From: Coprenecus sp949297365
Lineage (GTDB): Bacteria; Bacteroidota; Bacteroidia; Bacteroidales; UBA932
Direction of reading: 5' to 3'
DNA: 64,000 nucleotides
Assembly: GCA_963931055.1 (NCBI GenBank)
Contig: OZ006987.1
Span: 1,860,001 to 1,924,000 of the forward strand
How positions within the stretch are numbered: position 1 is the stretch's first letter; every line of letters starts with the position of its first letter. Both the position numbers and the translations under genes were made by a program. Below the pieces are notes generated by a model, which saw only the letters and a program-made list of their open reading frames with translations, was not told the origin of the DNA and did no database searches. Positions 25,701 through 33,272 of this stretch are shown here, piece by piece.

Positions 25701-27013
25701 CGCCTCAGTGGAAAGAGATACATGCCAAGGTCTTCGGTCCTGAATTTGCAGCCCACAAATACGACAAGAAGTGCTTCGAGGGTATCTACAATGTAGACGA
25801 CAGTGTGATCTGGAACGTGCGGGGCGAGCTTCGAGCCAGGATGATAGAGGTGGTGAAGAAGCGTATATCCAATGCGGACATCTCCAGCCACTATTCTCCT
25901 CATCAGATAGTTACCATCCTGGATACCCTCCGGACCGATGTGCTGACCATAGGATTTGCGCGGAGGTTCGCCACCTACAAGAGGGCGCACCTGCTGTTCC
26001 GTGATCTGGACCGTCTCAATGAGATAGTCAACAATCCTGACCGTCCGGTGCAGTTCATCTTCGCCGGTAAGGCGCATCCGGCCGACAAGGCTGGTCAGGA
26101 TCTGATCAAGCGCATCGTGGACATATCCAAGATGCCTCAGTTCATAGGAAAGATAGTCTTTGTCCCCAACTATGACATGAATCTGGCCAAGGCTCTCGTA
26201 CAGGGTGTGGACGTATGGATGAACACGCCTACCAGGCCTTTGGAGGCCTCCGGTACGTCCGGCGAGAAGGCCGCGATGAACGGAGTCATGCACTTCTCGG
26301 TACTTGACGGCTGGTGGATAGAGGGCTATAAGAAGGATGCCGGCTGGGCTCTTCCCATGGAGAAGACCTACGATGACCAGAACTTCCAGGATGAGCTGGA
26401 TGCCGCGACCATCTACAACATCATAGAGAACGAGATAGCTCCGGGGTATTATGACGAGCGGGACAGGAAGACCGGAATCCCGTCCAGGTGGATTCAGTAC
26501 ATCAAGAACACGATTGCGCTCGTAGCGTCCAACTTCACTACCAATCGGATGCTGACGGATTATCTGGAGAAATATTACATGCCTCTTTATGAGAGGACAC
26601 TCCGGCTCAATGCCGATGACTGCGCCGTGGCCAAGGAGATAGCTTTCTGGAAGAAGAATATCCGCCACAGCTGGCAGCATATCGAGATAAAGGACTATGT
26701 GCGTCCTACGGACTCCAACGACCAGCCGATGCTCGGCAAGGAGAGAGTCTTCCGGCTGGAACTCTTTATCGGAGACATCAATCCTCATGATATAGGTGTC
26801 GAACTGGTATGGGCGGAGCAGGACCGTAAGGGCGTGTTCCATGTACGCAAGTGCTTCACCTTCGACTATGAGTCGGGCGGAGACGGAACGGCCCGGTACG
26901 TCTGCCGTCTGGTGCCTACCGCCACTGGAGTCTACTATCTTACAGTCAGGGTGTTCGCTAAGAATGATCTCCTGCCTCACCGTCAGGACTTAGAGTTGGT
27001 GAGATGGTTGTAG
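22778..27013 (+). CDS. Fused glycogen synthase (GT3-like) and alpha-glucan phosphorylase (GT35)
   Basis: A 1411-residue two-enzyme protein. Residues 1 to about 560 form a GT3-type synthase domain, like fungal and animal glycogen synthase (FEASWEVCNKVGGIHTVL at the start, then TTVSDITATECEKLLGKKVD and PSYYEPWGYTPLESLAFGVPT). From about 575 the protein is an alpha-glucan phosphorylase beginning with the SKNLWWCWNQEA region, then SIAYFSMEYGLD and the PLP lysine near K1164 in GTSGEKAAMNG. It thus joins glycogen elongation and phosphorolysis in one chain. There is no frameshift or stop at the junction. Its stop overlaps ribF by 10 bases. Confidence 0.92.
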   Translation: MSTEKVVMPDYLFEASWEVCNKVGGIHTVLASKSLNLSKELKNNHIHIGPDVWMDTAQNPEFTEDPILFRTWRMAAAEEGLRLRVGRWNIPGKPIAVLVDFSQFIPKKNEIFTSLWEKFKLDSLSGQWDFIEAALFGYAAGKVIESFVRFNLQPHHKVVAHFHEWMTGAGILYLKSVKAHVATIFTTHATVIGRCLACNNVPLYDSLSSCNADEKARYYNVTAKHSMEKCAALNADVFTTVSDITATECEKLLGKKVDLITPNGFDNGIVPPKDKLQKDAAEGRKVLLDLAGAMCGEDCSDAFILGISGRYEYKNKGIDVFLDVLGRLGNSSYSGRTVVAFIMVPSGHNGPDKELAAKLAGNGSDYRTLTTHQLQDPDSDIILNRMKALNLVNREGSKVKVFFVPSYLNGDDGIIGRKYYEILMSMDMTLFPSYYEPWGYTPLESLAFGVPTLTTTLAGFGLWVRSHYNAAHPSITIVPRNDSNYGQVVDSVLKAVLEMTALSPETVRQYKDNAVEVSEIALWKHNIYYYKQAYSLAIERLVEEMGAFPEYKEDQVQNYYRFEVNKPSWSRVLVTRDMPERLKALDVISKNLWWCWNQEAMDLFKSINPDLWKECERNPIALLDRLTLDDYNRLEEDTDFLARMDAVYDVFNTYMEGKKDRESPSIAYFSMEYGLDTSLKIYSGGLGILAGDYLKESSDMKVKMTGVGLLYRYGYFSQRLTAQGDQVADYEPQDFFKIPAMPVRDDSGNWKTVSIVFPGRTVHAKIWRVDVGRTELYLLDTDFEDNLPEDRQITHHLYGGDWENRLKQELLLGIGGIRALRTLGIQCDIYHCNEGHAAFIGLERLREYVAQGLSFSEAMELVRCSSLFTTHTPVPAGHDAFSEDLLRTYLNHYPQRMKIDWETMMALGKINPTDRNEKFSMSNLACNLSQEVNGVSWMHGKVSQQILGGLWPGYLPEELHIGYVTNGVHYPTWTAPQWKEIHAKVFGPEFAAHKYDKKCFEGIYNVDDSVIWNVRGELRARMIEVVKKRISNADISSHYSPHQIVTILDTLRTDVLTIGFARRFATYKRAHLLFRDLDRLNEIVNNPDRPVQFIFAGKAHPADKAGQDLIKRIVDISKMPQFIGKIVFVPNYDMNLAKALVQGVDVWMNTPTRPLEASGTSGEKAAMNGVMHFSVLDGWWIEGYKKDAGWALPMEKTYDDQNFQDELDAATIYNIIENEIAPGYYDERDRKTGIPSRWIQYIKNTIALVASNFTTNRMLTDYLEKYYMPLYERTLRLNADDCAVAKEIAFWKKNIRHSWQHIEIKDYVRPTDSNDQPMLGKERVFRLELFIGDINPHDIGVELVWAEQDRKGVFHVRKCFTFDYESGGDGTARYVCRLVPTATGVYYLTVRVFAKNDLLPHRQDLELVRWL

Positions 27014-27924
27014 CCGCTACGGGATTCTTCGACGGAGTTCATGCCGGACACCGGGCCGTGCTTCAGGTGCTGAAGGACACGGCCCGGGAAGAAGGCGAGG
27101 AGAGTGCCGTGATAACATTCTGGCCTCATCCGCGCAATGTCCTGCAGCAGGATGCCTCTACTTTCCGTCTGCTCAATACCCTGGAGGAGAAGAAGGCCCT
27201 GATACGGAATTTCGGCATTGACCGGTTCCACGTCATACCGTTCACCAGGGATTTCAGCCGGTTGGATACGGCCGGCTTTATGAAAGAGTATCTGGTGGAC
27301 CGTTTTCATGTGGACACTCTCATCATCGGCTACGACCACCGTCTGGGCCGTTCGTCCACGGCGTCCAGGGAAGAGCTGGCGGCCATCGCCTCCACTGTCG
27401 GGCTGCGTACCCGCATAGTGGAGGAGGTACACTGCGATGAGCGGAAAGTCAGCTCCACTCAGATCCGCAACCTGCTCTCGGCCGGAGACGTGGTGACTGC
27501 CGCCCAGATGCTGGGCTACCGGTATTCCCTGCTGGGAGTGGTGGTCTCCGGCAACATGCTGGGCAGGACGATGGGTTTCCCTACGGCAAATATGCAGCTC
27601 TACGAACCGTTGAAGATGGTGCCTGCCGACGGAGTCTATGCGGTAAACGTGGATGTCCTGGGACAGCGGCACGGAGGTATCTGCAACATCGGTATCCGCC
27701 CTACAGTCTCGGAAGGCAATGCCCGCACGATCGAGACCAATATCTTCGACTTCAACGAGAACATATACGGTCTCGACATCCGCATTGAGTTTGTGGCCCG
27801 CATCCGCGACGAGCACCGCTTCGCCTCCCTTGACGACCTTTCCGGTCAGATGTGCCTTGATGCCGCCGCAGCGGCGGAGATTATCTCCGAATCAGAAAGA
27901 CATGCCGATACCTGCAAGATATGA
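27004..27924 (+). CDS. ribF: Bifunctional riboflavin kinase/FAD synthetase
   Basis: A 306-residue RibF that converts riboflavin to FMN and FAD. The N-terminal FAD synthetase domain has GFFDGVHAGHRAVL (nucleotidyl-transferase HxGH-like site) and the KVSSTQIRNLL motif. The C-terminal flavokinase domain (about 180-300) has GRTMGFPTANM and GICNIGIRPTV. The ATG at 27004 overlaps the end of the glycogen synthase/phosphorylase gene. Its last 33 bases overlap the convergent barrel gene. Confidence 0.95.
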   Translation: MVVAATGFFDGVHAGHRAVLQVLKDTAREEGEESAVITFWPHPRNVLQQDASTFRLLNTLEEKKALIRNFGIDRFHVIPFTRDFSRLDTAGFMKEYLVDRFHVDTLIIGYDHRLGRSSTASREELAAIASTVGLRTRIVEEVHCDERKVSSTQIRNLLSAGDVVTAAQMLGYRYSLLGVVVSGNMLGRTMGFPTANMQLYEPLKMVPADGVYAVNVDVLGQRHGGICNIGIRPTVSEGNARTIETNIFDFNENIYGLDIRIEFVARIRDEHRFASLDDLSGQMCLDAAAAAEIISESERHADTCKI

Positions 27925-29787
27925 GCGTGGACGCATAGAGAATGAGGACTGCCATGCGGAATACGCATCGATGCTCTCCCGCCTGAATTCCGTGGCGTTA
28001 AGCAGATTTGTACATTCGACGAAGATGCGGAACTTCTTGAACCGGTATTCCGCGCTTAACTTGAGCAGCGGTGTGTTGGTTACGGATGTTCCGGGTATTT
28101 TCTGATACAGGTGAAATACCGAGCCGGATAAGGAGAAATGTCTGACAGGAGTTATCACGACATTCCCCTCTGTCAGGAAAGAATGTACAGGCTCGCTTCC
28201 GTGACTTATAAAGCGGGACCTGGTATATGCGAATGATGCGGAAACATCCAGCCAGTCAGAGGGTCTGGATTCTATTTCTGCCCTTGCTGTAATTATCTCC
28301 GTGCAGTAATCAGAATATCGTTCCTGTAAGAACATGGATATCCGGTTCTGGCGGTACAGGGCGTCCATGGTTATGGAAAATGTTTTTGGACCGAACCATT
28401 TGCGGAATGTCACTCCGCCGTATGCGGATTCCATTGTTGAAAGTCGTTCCACAGTTTCCGAAAGAGTGAGATTGTCAAAGTATATTGCAGATAAAGATGA
28501 GGATGATGAGCCTTTGTCGTAACCTACTCTGACAGATGCACCAAGTTCACTGAGAACAGAACTGTATGACAGGCTGATGTCTGAATGGAAATTCTTCAGA
28601 GCTGGCATTATGCCGGCTTTTGATGCAGTTCTGTAGTTCTTTAGGATATATCCTGAGATCAGGTCATCCACATTTCCGTCAGAGAGAGACCAGCTCCCTT
28701 CTACCGTAGCTTTCAGATCGGCGACGATTATCCATTCCATCATGATAGACGGAGAAAGAACGGGATAGATGCGGTTACTGGCATTGCCTGAGTCCCTTAT
28801 CCTCATATATTCAAATCCGGCCGGAACTTTCATGCGCATATTGAGGGGGCCTTTATGCCAGGTGGCGGAAACTTCAGCGGATGGAGTAAGAGAGAGCATA
28901 TCCAGGGAGTTGTCTGTATCGCCGTACAGTATAGGGCTCAGGTCCGGCTGGATATTGCCCAGACTGGAACTGCGTCTGAAATATCCTAAGTCCAGATTCC
29001 CGCACACATCAAAAACGAAACGTCCTGCACGGAATACTGCGGAAACAGAGTTGTCGGCAGTGATGTCGGTGTAGCGGGTATCCTGATGCGTAGAACTGTT
29101 CAGGATAAAGTTGTGGCTGTTAAAGACGGCCTTAATAGTGCTGTTGACATTTAATGCCCTCTTCGGATTGACCCTGACTGTGCTGATAAGATTGTTTTCC
29201 ACTTTCAGCGAAGGAAGCATGTACCGATGTCCATAGGAAGTCCCTGCTTCCAGTAAGGATTCATGGTGGCGGAACTGTCCGCTCACGGACAGGCTGTTGT
29301 TAATAAAGGCCCTGGCTGTATTGCTTTCAATGTCCAGTCCGGCATCAAGATACAGTTTCCGGTCTTCCCGGCTGCCGGTCTCGGATATTTCAAAAGTATT
29401 CCCGTCATTGAACAGGACGGTCTGACTCTCAGCCTCCTTTTCCTGCCACCTCTCGGCAGCACCCTGTAGGTTGAAACGCAGTATAGTGCCGTGCTTGTCC
29501 GTTCTTATGTGATTGGCGGACAATATTGCCGACATATTGTCGAAGCAGTATCTGTCCGGCAACTGCGTGGATTTGCGTCTGATGTCAAAAGGTCCTTCAA
29601 AGTCCGTGTCAAGCGAGCCTGGAGTGTGTACTATAATACCCTGCCGACCCCAATAGTCCATTCTTCTCAATTCGTCAGTTACACTCTCTCCGGTATTGTT
29701 GCCCTTCAGCATTATCATGCTTTGGCTTTTCTTGCGGAAATTTGCGAGCCAGAGTCTTCCTTTAGCCAATGCGGATGTGTCCTCCAT
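27892..29787 (-). CDS. TonB-receptor-like outer-membrane beta-barrel without plug or signal peptide
   Basis: About 631 residues with alternating amphipathic strands through to a terminal aromatic residue (IGMSF), and the late KFRIFVECTNLLNATEFRR segment typical of Bacteroidetes TonB-dependent receptors. It lacks a signal peptide, the carboxypeptidase-like domain and the plug that normally precede the barrel, so it is about 250-350 residues short at the N-terminus. The ATG at 29787 is preceded by an unusually good AGGAGG Shine-Dalgarno, and a promoter-like element lies at 29843-29850. It may be a decayed receptor or a barrel fed by another start. Function unknown. Confidence 0.6.
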   Translation of the reverse strand: MEDTSALAKGRLWLANFRKKSQSMIMLKGNNTGESVTDELRRMDYWGRQGIIVHTPGSLDTDFEGPFDIRRKSTQLPDRYCFDNMSAILSANHIRTDKHGTILRFNLQGAAERWQEKEAESQTVLFNDGNTFEISETGSREDRKLYLDAGLDIESNTARAFINNSLSVSGQFRHHESLLEAGTSYGHRYMLPSLKVENNLISTVRVNPKRALNVNSTIKAVFNSHNFILNSSTHQDTRYTDITADNSVSAVFRAGRFVFDVCGNLDLGYFRRSSSLGNIQPDLSPILYGDTDNSLDMLSLTPSAEVSATWHKGPLNMRMKVPAGFEYMRIRDSGNASNRIYPVLSPSIMMEWIIVADLKATVEGSWSLSDGNVDDLISGYILKNYRTASKAGIMPALKNFHSDISLSYSSVLSELGASVRVGYDKGSSSSSLSAIYFDNLTLSETVERLSTMESAYGGVTFRKWFGPKTFSITMDALYRQNRISMFLQERYSDYCTEIITARAEIESRPSDWLDVSASFAYTRSRFISHGSEPVHSFLTEGNVVITPVRHFSLSGSVFHLYQKIPGTSVTNTPLLKLSAEYRFKKFRIFVECTNLLNATEFRRESIDAYSAWQSSFSMRPRSYLAGIGMSF

Positions 29788-29842
29788 ATATCCTCCTACT
29801 GGGATAAACAAACAGTTTTATATTTATTTGAATGATTATCCG

Positions 29843-29850
29843 CAAAGATA
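29843..29850 (-). promoter_or_regulatory. -7 element upstream of the barrel gene
   Basis: TATCTTTG on the minus strand is an exact TAnnTTTG match, 56 bases before the ATG at 29787. No clear -33 element is seen. The Shine-Dalgarno AGGAGG is at 29792-29797. Confidence 0.4.
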
Positions 29851-30459
29851 TCCCTAAAGTCCTCACTTTACTTTTTAGTTGAATTGCATAGTGACAACCA
29901 GGAGAGATGGCAGTGTCTGTCAGAGACCTGTCCTCTGTCGTTTTTAAGAAGTGCCTGGTAACTAAGCGAATGCAAAATGACATGGAGGATAGGGGTGCCC
30001 GAAAACCGTCAAAATGCCTGGAATCCGCCACTCCTATCCTCGGCTCTACTTACAGATATGCTTGACAACAAGATGGTTGCTATTATGAGTGAGAGGATAG
30101 GTGTCGTGGACATGTCAATTGACTTGGATGAAAGTCGTGGGAAAAGTCGGGAGAACTTGCCGGCGGCTCTTCTCCTGTCTTGGGCCGCGCGTAAAGTAAT
30201 AGCCATAGTTTGGCTGAATTGGCCTGAAAGTACTTCACTAGCCTGTCACTGCTGACATTGCGTGATAGCCGTGGCCTGACTGGATTGGTTATTTGGATTT
30301 TGGTGTCGCAGAGCCTTAAACCTGGAGGTGACAGCAGTAGGGGGCTCTTTGCGGACAGTCATTATTGATTATAAAAAACTTGTTACCATTAGTATTAGTA
30401 TAATCATCAACAGGAGTCAAGTAATCTTTCTCAAAATAGGTTTTCAAGAATGAGTTCAT
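29851..30459. other. Gene-poor stretch with an inverted repeat
   Basis: I find no supported gene. A 34-codon minus-strand frame (30009-30113) encodes a signal-peptide-like sequence and then stops; it could be the remnant of the missing 5' end of the barrel gene but has no similarity I can use. GAGGATAGG (near 29986-29994) is inverted as CCTATCCTC (near 30032-30040). Base composition falls toward the right end, where the orphan gene begins. Confidence 0.4.
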
Positions 30460-30480
30460 AATTGTCTAGTTTAGACAATT
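30460..30480. repeat. Perfect 9-bp inverted repeat before an orphan gene
   Basis: AATTGTCTA (30460-30468), a 3-base centre and TAGACAATT (30472-30480). It lies about 33 bases upstream of the -33 element of the next gene, so it could be an operator or activator site. The function is not shown. Confidence 0.55.
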
Positions 30481-30512
30481 ATACCGCAAAACATGTTCCA
30501 AATAAATGTATA

Positions 30513-30543
30513 TTGTATTATCAATTTCTTTTCGGTATATTTG
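30513..30543 (+). promoter_or_regulatory. Promoter of the 180-residue orphan gene
   Basis: TTG (30513-30515), a 20-base spacer and TATATTTG (30536-30543) give a near-ideal Bacteroidetes promoter. The predicted start is about 25 bases before the ATG at 30575. Confidence 0.6.
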
Positions 30544-30574
30544 CTTTGTACTTGATATTTATTCAAAAACGGTT

Positions 30575-31117
30575 ATGCAAAAGAAGATAATCCGATTGAC
30601 GGAAGATGAGTTGCGACAGTTGATAAAAGAAGCGACCGTCAATACCTTGAAGGAAATAGACGGCAAAACATACGCCCGTATTCACAATTCAACAATGCAG
30701 GCACAGAAAAATCAGCTCGCGGGAATACCCAATATCAATCAGAGGAAAAGCAATACCGATGTAATAATGCAGGGCATTCGCATAGACCCCGAGGCTGCGG
30801 ATTCTCTGATAAAGCCATACAAGACATCATATTTGTTCCATTGTCAGAACTTAAGAGGGACCGCAGCCTTGACCGTATTCAAATTAGAGCAACTTTATGA
30901 ATTGACACCCCAAAAAGCGATACTGAAAGGTGAAATAACATTCAACAATGAGCGGTTATATGGTTCAATCATAATCAATCTGTCAGACATGACCGTTTAT
31001 TACAATTATAAGGGGAAAAGTCCAAAATACAGATTACTTATTGACCCATCGAAAAAACAATTATGGGATGGATTAACGAATGAATTGATAAGGTCAATAA
31101 GCGCGAGAAAAATTTAA
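30575..31117 (+). CDS. Orphan protein of unknown function, low GC
   Basis: 180 residues from the ATG at 30575, which follows the promoter; upstream in-frame codons belong to the leader. The N-terminus KKIIRLTEDELRQLIKEAT is a helical motif often seen in proteins of Bacteroidales mobile elements and phages. The rest has a predicted beta-rich part (LKGEITFNNERLYGSIIINL). No membrane segment or signal peptide. Codon use is AT-rich compared with ribF and greA, suggesting transfer. I do not recognise a function. Confidence 0.65.
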   Translation: MQKKIIRLTEDELRQLIKEATVNTLKEIDGKTYARIHNSTMQAQKNQLAGIPNINQRKSNTDVIMQGIRIDPEAADSLIKPYKTSYLFHCQNLRGTAALTVFKLEQLYELTPQKAILKGEITFNNERLYGSIIINLSDMTVYYNYKGKSPKYRLLIDPSKKQLWDGLTNELIRSISARKI

Positions 31118-31462
31118 GTTCCTCTTTAATAAAGTGCCATAGAAAAGTTCTGTACCTAAAACTTAGGGTACATTTTATCTTTAGAAGTATCTTTGCGGAT
31201 AATCATATGATTTTTTTTGTAAATTTGTATGCGTAATTAATGCTTTTATGAATAAATTTTCTTTGCATCTTTGGGCATGGCACCTTATTCGTGCAGTAAG
31301 TTGTCGCGTGTCTGTTTTGATCTGAAAAGCAGATGCGCATATATAAAGACTTTTACTGATAAACGATAGTGTTTCCATATCATTCTTAGAGGTCACAATA
31401 TGTGTACAAAAAAGAATGAAGTGCAGCTTAATGATTAATAACCAATAGTAAAGACAAATCAT
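31118..31462. other. Intergenic stretch with promoter-like elements
   Basis: No gene supported. TATCTTTG at 31188-31195 is a good -7 match but lies 268 bases before the next ATG. The short inverted repeat GTACC...GGTAC sits at about 31152-31171, just upstream of it. A long leader or a small RNA is possible but unsupported. Confidence 0.35.
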
Positions 31463-32230
31463 ATGGGGAAAGTATTAAAATGTGCGGTGTGCGCAGCTGT
31501 GTTGTTGGGGTTCTGCGTTAGCTGTGACAAGAATGGTGATTCAGGATTGTATAAGGAAGAAACACCGTTTAATTCCGATGACGGGTATGATGACGGTACG
31601 GATTCATTGATAGTGGATCCTCCTGACGGTGCGTCTTTTTCACAATATTTTGTGGATCTGTATGTTATGCCTAGCGGGATGTCTCTGTCTGACCGTCTGG
31701 AGGAATGTAACACGATCTGTGTGACATTTTCAGGCGAGGAGATACGGGCATATAGTCATGAGGACTCATTGAGATTTATTGCTTTAGCAAAGTCATTCGG
31801 GGATACCTCGTATAATCGGAGGTCGGTCCCATACAGTAATCCTGCAATAGGCAGCGAGATCCGCTCTGTATCTGTTGTGTGTGACAAGGATTTTCCGGGA
31901 GTTCCAGCAGGGGATAATTTGAATGATGTTGTCGTTTTGTGTTCGGCATCTCCGTATGAGTATATTCAGAACGGATATGAGGAGCTTCAGTATGGAGAGT
32001 TCAGGTATCCGGAATATTGGAATGGTGGTTATTCCGTGGATTTTAACGAGGAGTATGTTCCGGTTGAGAAAGAAACGGGATTTTTCGGAGAGGACGGTGT
32101 GAAGATGATGCTGCCTTCATGCGGACTGTTTTTCAAGCATATACCGTACGGTATGGGCAAGTGTACAATTACCGTCACTTTTGACATAGGCGGTAATCAG
32201 ATATCCGGCACTGTCACGCATATTTTTTAA
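31463..32230 (+). CDS. Secreted lipoprotein of unknown function
   Basis: A 255-residue protein with a lipoprotein signal (MGKVLKCAVCAAVLLGFCVSC, lipidated Cys at residue 21) followed by an acidic Asp/Gly-rich linker, typical of Bacteroidetes surface or periplasmic lipoproteins. The body has regular hydrophobic/aromatic strands and a C-terminal segment CTITVTFDIGGNQISGTV suggesting a beta-sandwich. It resembles DUF5034-type Bacteroides lipoproteins in layout, but I am not sure of this. It is a single gene, 62 bases before a small membrane protein. Confidence 0.75.
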   Translation: MGKVLKCAVCAAVLLGFCVSCDKNGDSGLYKEETPFNSDDGYDDGTDSLIVDPPDGASFSQYFVDLYVMPSGMSLSDRLEECNTICVTFSGEEIRAYSHEDSLRFIALAKSFGDTSYNRRSVPYSNPAIGSEIRSVSVVCDKDFPGVPAGDNLNDVVVLCSASPYEYIQNGYEELQYGEFRYPEYWNGGYSVDFNEEYVPVEKETGFFGEDGVKMMLPSCGLFFKHIPYGMGKCTITVTFDIGGNQISGTVTHIF

Positions 32231-32292
32231 AGATTATCGCCTTGTTCTCGGTTTCTGCGTATATTTGTGAAAAGTAATTGTAAAAGAGAAAT

Positions 32293-32682
32293 ATGGAAGA
32301 CTGGTTAGGTATTGTATTGGGAATCCTGTTTATTCTGGGGCCGGCTCTGCTGGAGAAAGGCAACAGGAAGAAAAAGCGCGGACAGAGACATGAACGGCAG
32401 TTGCCGCAGCAGGCGTATGGGCCGGAGCCGGTTCTGCGGCCTGAGACGACTGAGTCTCAGCTGCCCGAGATAAGGCCGGTATATGTTCCGGTTCCGTCCG
32501 AAGAACCGATGACGTTCCCTGAGGAGACGGTCTCCAGTGAACCTGTTGCCCGGGAATCTGCTGCACCGGATAAGGCTGTTCCCGTTCCGGACCGCGGGAA
32601 CAATCCCCCTGCCCGCAGGAAACGCCGCTTCAACGGACGGGACATGATAATTTATTCCGAGATACTGAAACCGAAATTTTAA
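32293..32682 (+). CDS. Small membrane-anchored protein with a Pro-rich middle
   Basis: 129 residues: one N-terminal span (WLGIVLGILFILGPALL), a basic patch (KGNRKKKRG), a Pro/Glu/Val-rich disordered middle and a conserved-looking end GRDMIIYSEILKPKF. That C-terminal motif recurs in short uncharacterised Bacteroidales membrane proteins (from memory). With positive charges after the span, the bulk should be cytoplasmic. Function unknown. greA follows, with its own promoter between. Confidence 0.7.
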   Translation: MEDWLGIVLGILFILGPALLEKGNRKKKRGQRHERQLPQQAYGPEPVLRPETTESQLPEIRPVYVPVPSEEPMTFPEETVSSEPVARESAAPDKAVPVPDRGNNPPARRKRRFNGRDMIIYSEILKPKF

Positions 32683-32711
32683 AATTTGTAGTTTTTATTT
32701 AAAAATATACC

Positions 32712-32719
32712 TATCTTTG
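32712..32719 (+). promoter_or_regulatory. -7 element of greA
   Basis: TATCTTTG matches TAnnTTTG. A TTTG at 32685-32688 could serve as the -33 element, though the 23-base spacer is slightly long. The start point would be near 32724, immediately before the hairpin at 32729. Confidence 0.55.
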
Positions 32720-32728
32720 CAAAAGAAA

Positions 32729-32756
32729 GAGTCCTGCTCGGTGCGGGATTCTTTTT
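32729..32756 (+). terminator. Terminator-like hairpin in the greA leader
   Basis: GAGTCCTGC and GCGGGATTC can pair over 9 positions (two G-U) around a 5-base loop, followed directly by a run of six T. It has the form of an intrinsic terminator but lies between the greA promoter and the greA ATG (32790), so it would end most transcripts after about 30 nt unless read through. An attenuator, or a leader RNA like those made upstream of E. coli greA, is the inference. Confidence 0.55.
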
Positions 32757-32789
32757 TATATTTTATAAACGCATAAGCAAGATTATATC

Positions 32790-33260
32790 ATGTCCGAGAT
32801 TCATTATGTAACATCAGAAGGTCTTGAAAAACTCAAGGCCGAGCTGGCTGAGGCTATAAGCCAGAGACCTGTAATATCCAGGCAGATCGCTGAGGCAAGG
32901 GATAAGGGAGACCTCTCCGAGAATGCAGAGTATGACGCCGCCAAGGAGGCCCAGGGACTGTTGGAGCTCAAGATATCCAAGCTGGAGAATCTGGTGGCCA
33001 ATGCCCGCGTAATCGACGAGTCCAAGATTAATACCGACCATGTGCAGATGCTTACGAAGGTGACCCTCAAGAACCTGCTCAACAACACCACGGTCCAGTA
33101 CACGCTGGTGGGAGAGAGCGAGGCCAATTTCCGTGAGGGGAAGCTGGCGGCCGGTACTCCGATAGGCAAAGCCCTTATAGGCAGGCGGAAAGGGGATGTC
33201 GTGGAGGTGAAGGTGCCTTCAGGAGTCCTCAAGTTTGAAATTCTCGATATCTCACTCTAA
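32790..33260 (+). CDS. greA: Transcription elongation factor GreA
   Basis: GreA rescues backtracked RNA polymerase by stimulating transcript cleavage. The 156-residue protein has the N-terminal coiled coil with the acidic tip DKGDLSENAEYDAAKEAQ (Asp/Glu at about residues 40-45) and the C-terminal FKBP-like domain with ESEANFREGKLAAGTPIGKALIGRRKGD. It is the first of three close plus-strand genes (greA, HIT protein, TlpA-like protein), with 12 bases to the next. Confidence 0.97.
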   Translation: MSEIHYVTSEGLEKLKAELAEAISQRPVISRQIAEARDKGDLSENAEYDAAKEAQGLLELKISKLENLVANARVIDESKINTDHVQMLTKVTLKNLLNNTTVQYTLVGESEANFREGKLAAGTPIGKALIGRRKGDVVEVKVPSGVLKFEILDISL

Positions 33261-33272
33261 AGCATATATGTC

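Noticed and set aside
24479..26980. An 833-codon open frame on the minus strand inside the synthase/phosphorylase gene
   Set aside because: It is antisense to strongly recognisable phosphorylase motifs. Its translation is low-complexity, without domains, and long shadow frames are expected opposite GC-rich genes.
30009..30113. A 34-codon signal-peptide-like gene on the minus strand
   Set aside because: It stops right after the signal-like part, has no promoter element and no body; treated as a possible remnant only.
29977..30255. A 92-codon plus-strand frame in the gene-poor stretch
   Set aside because: No recognisable domain or promoter, and composition unlike a coding sequence; it crosses the inverted repeat.
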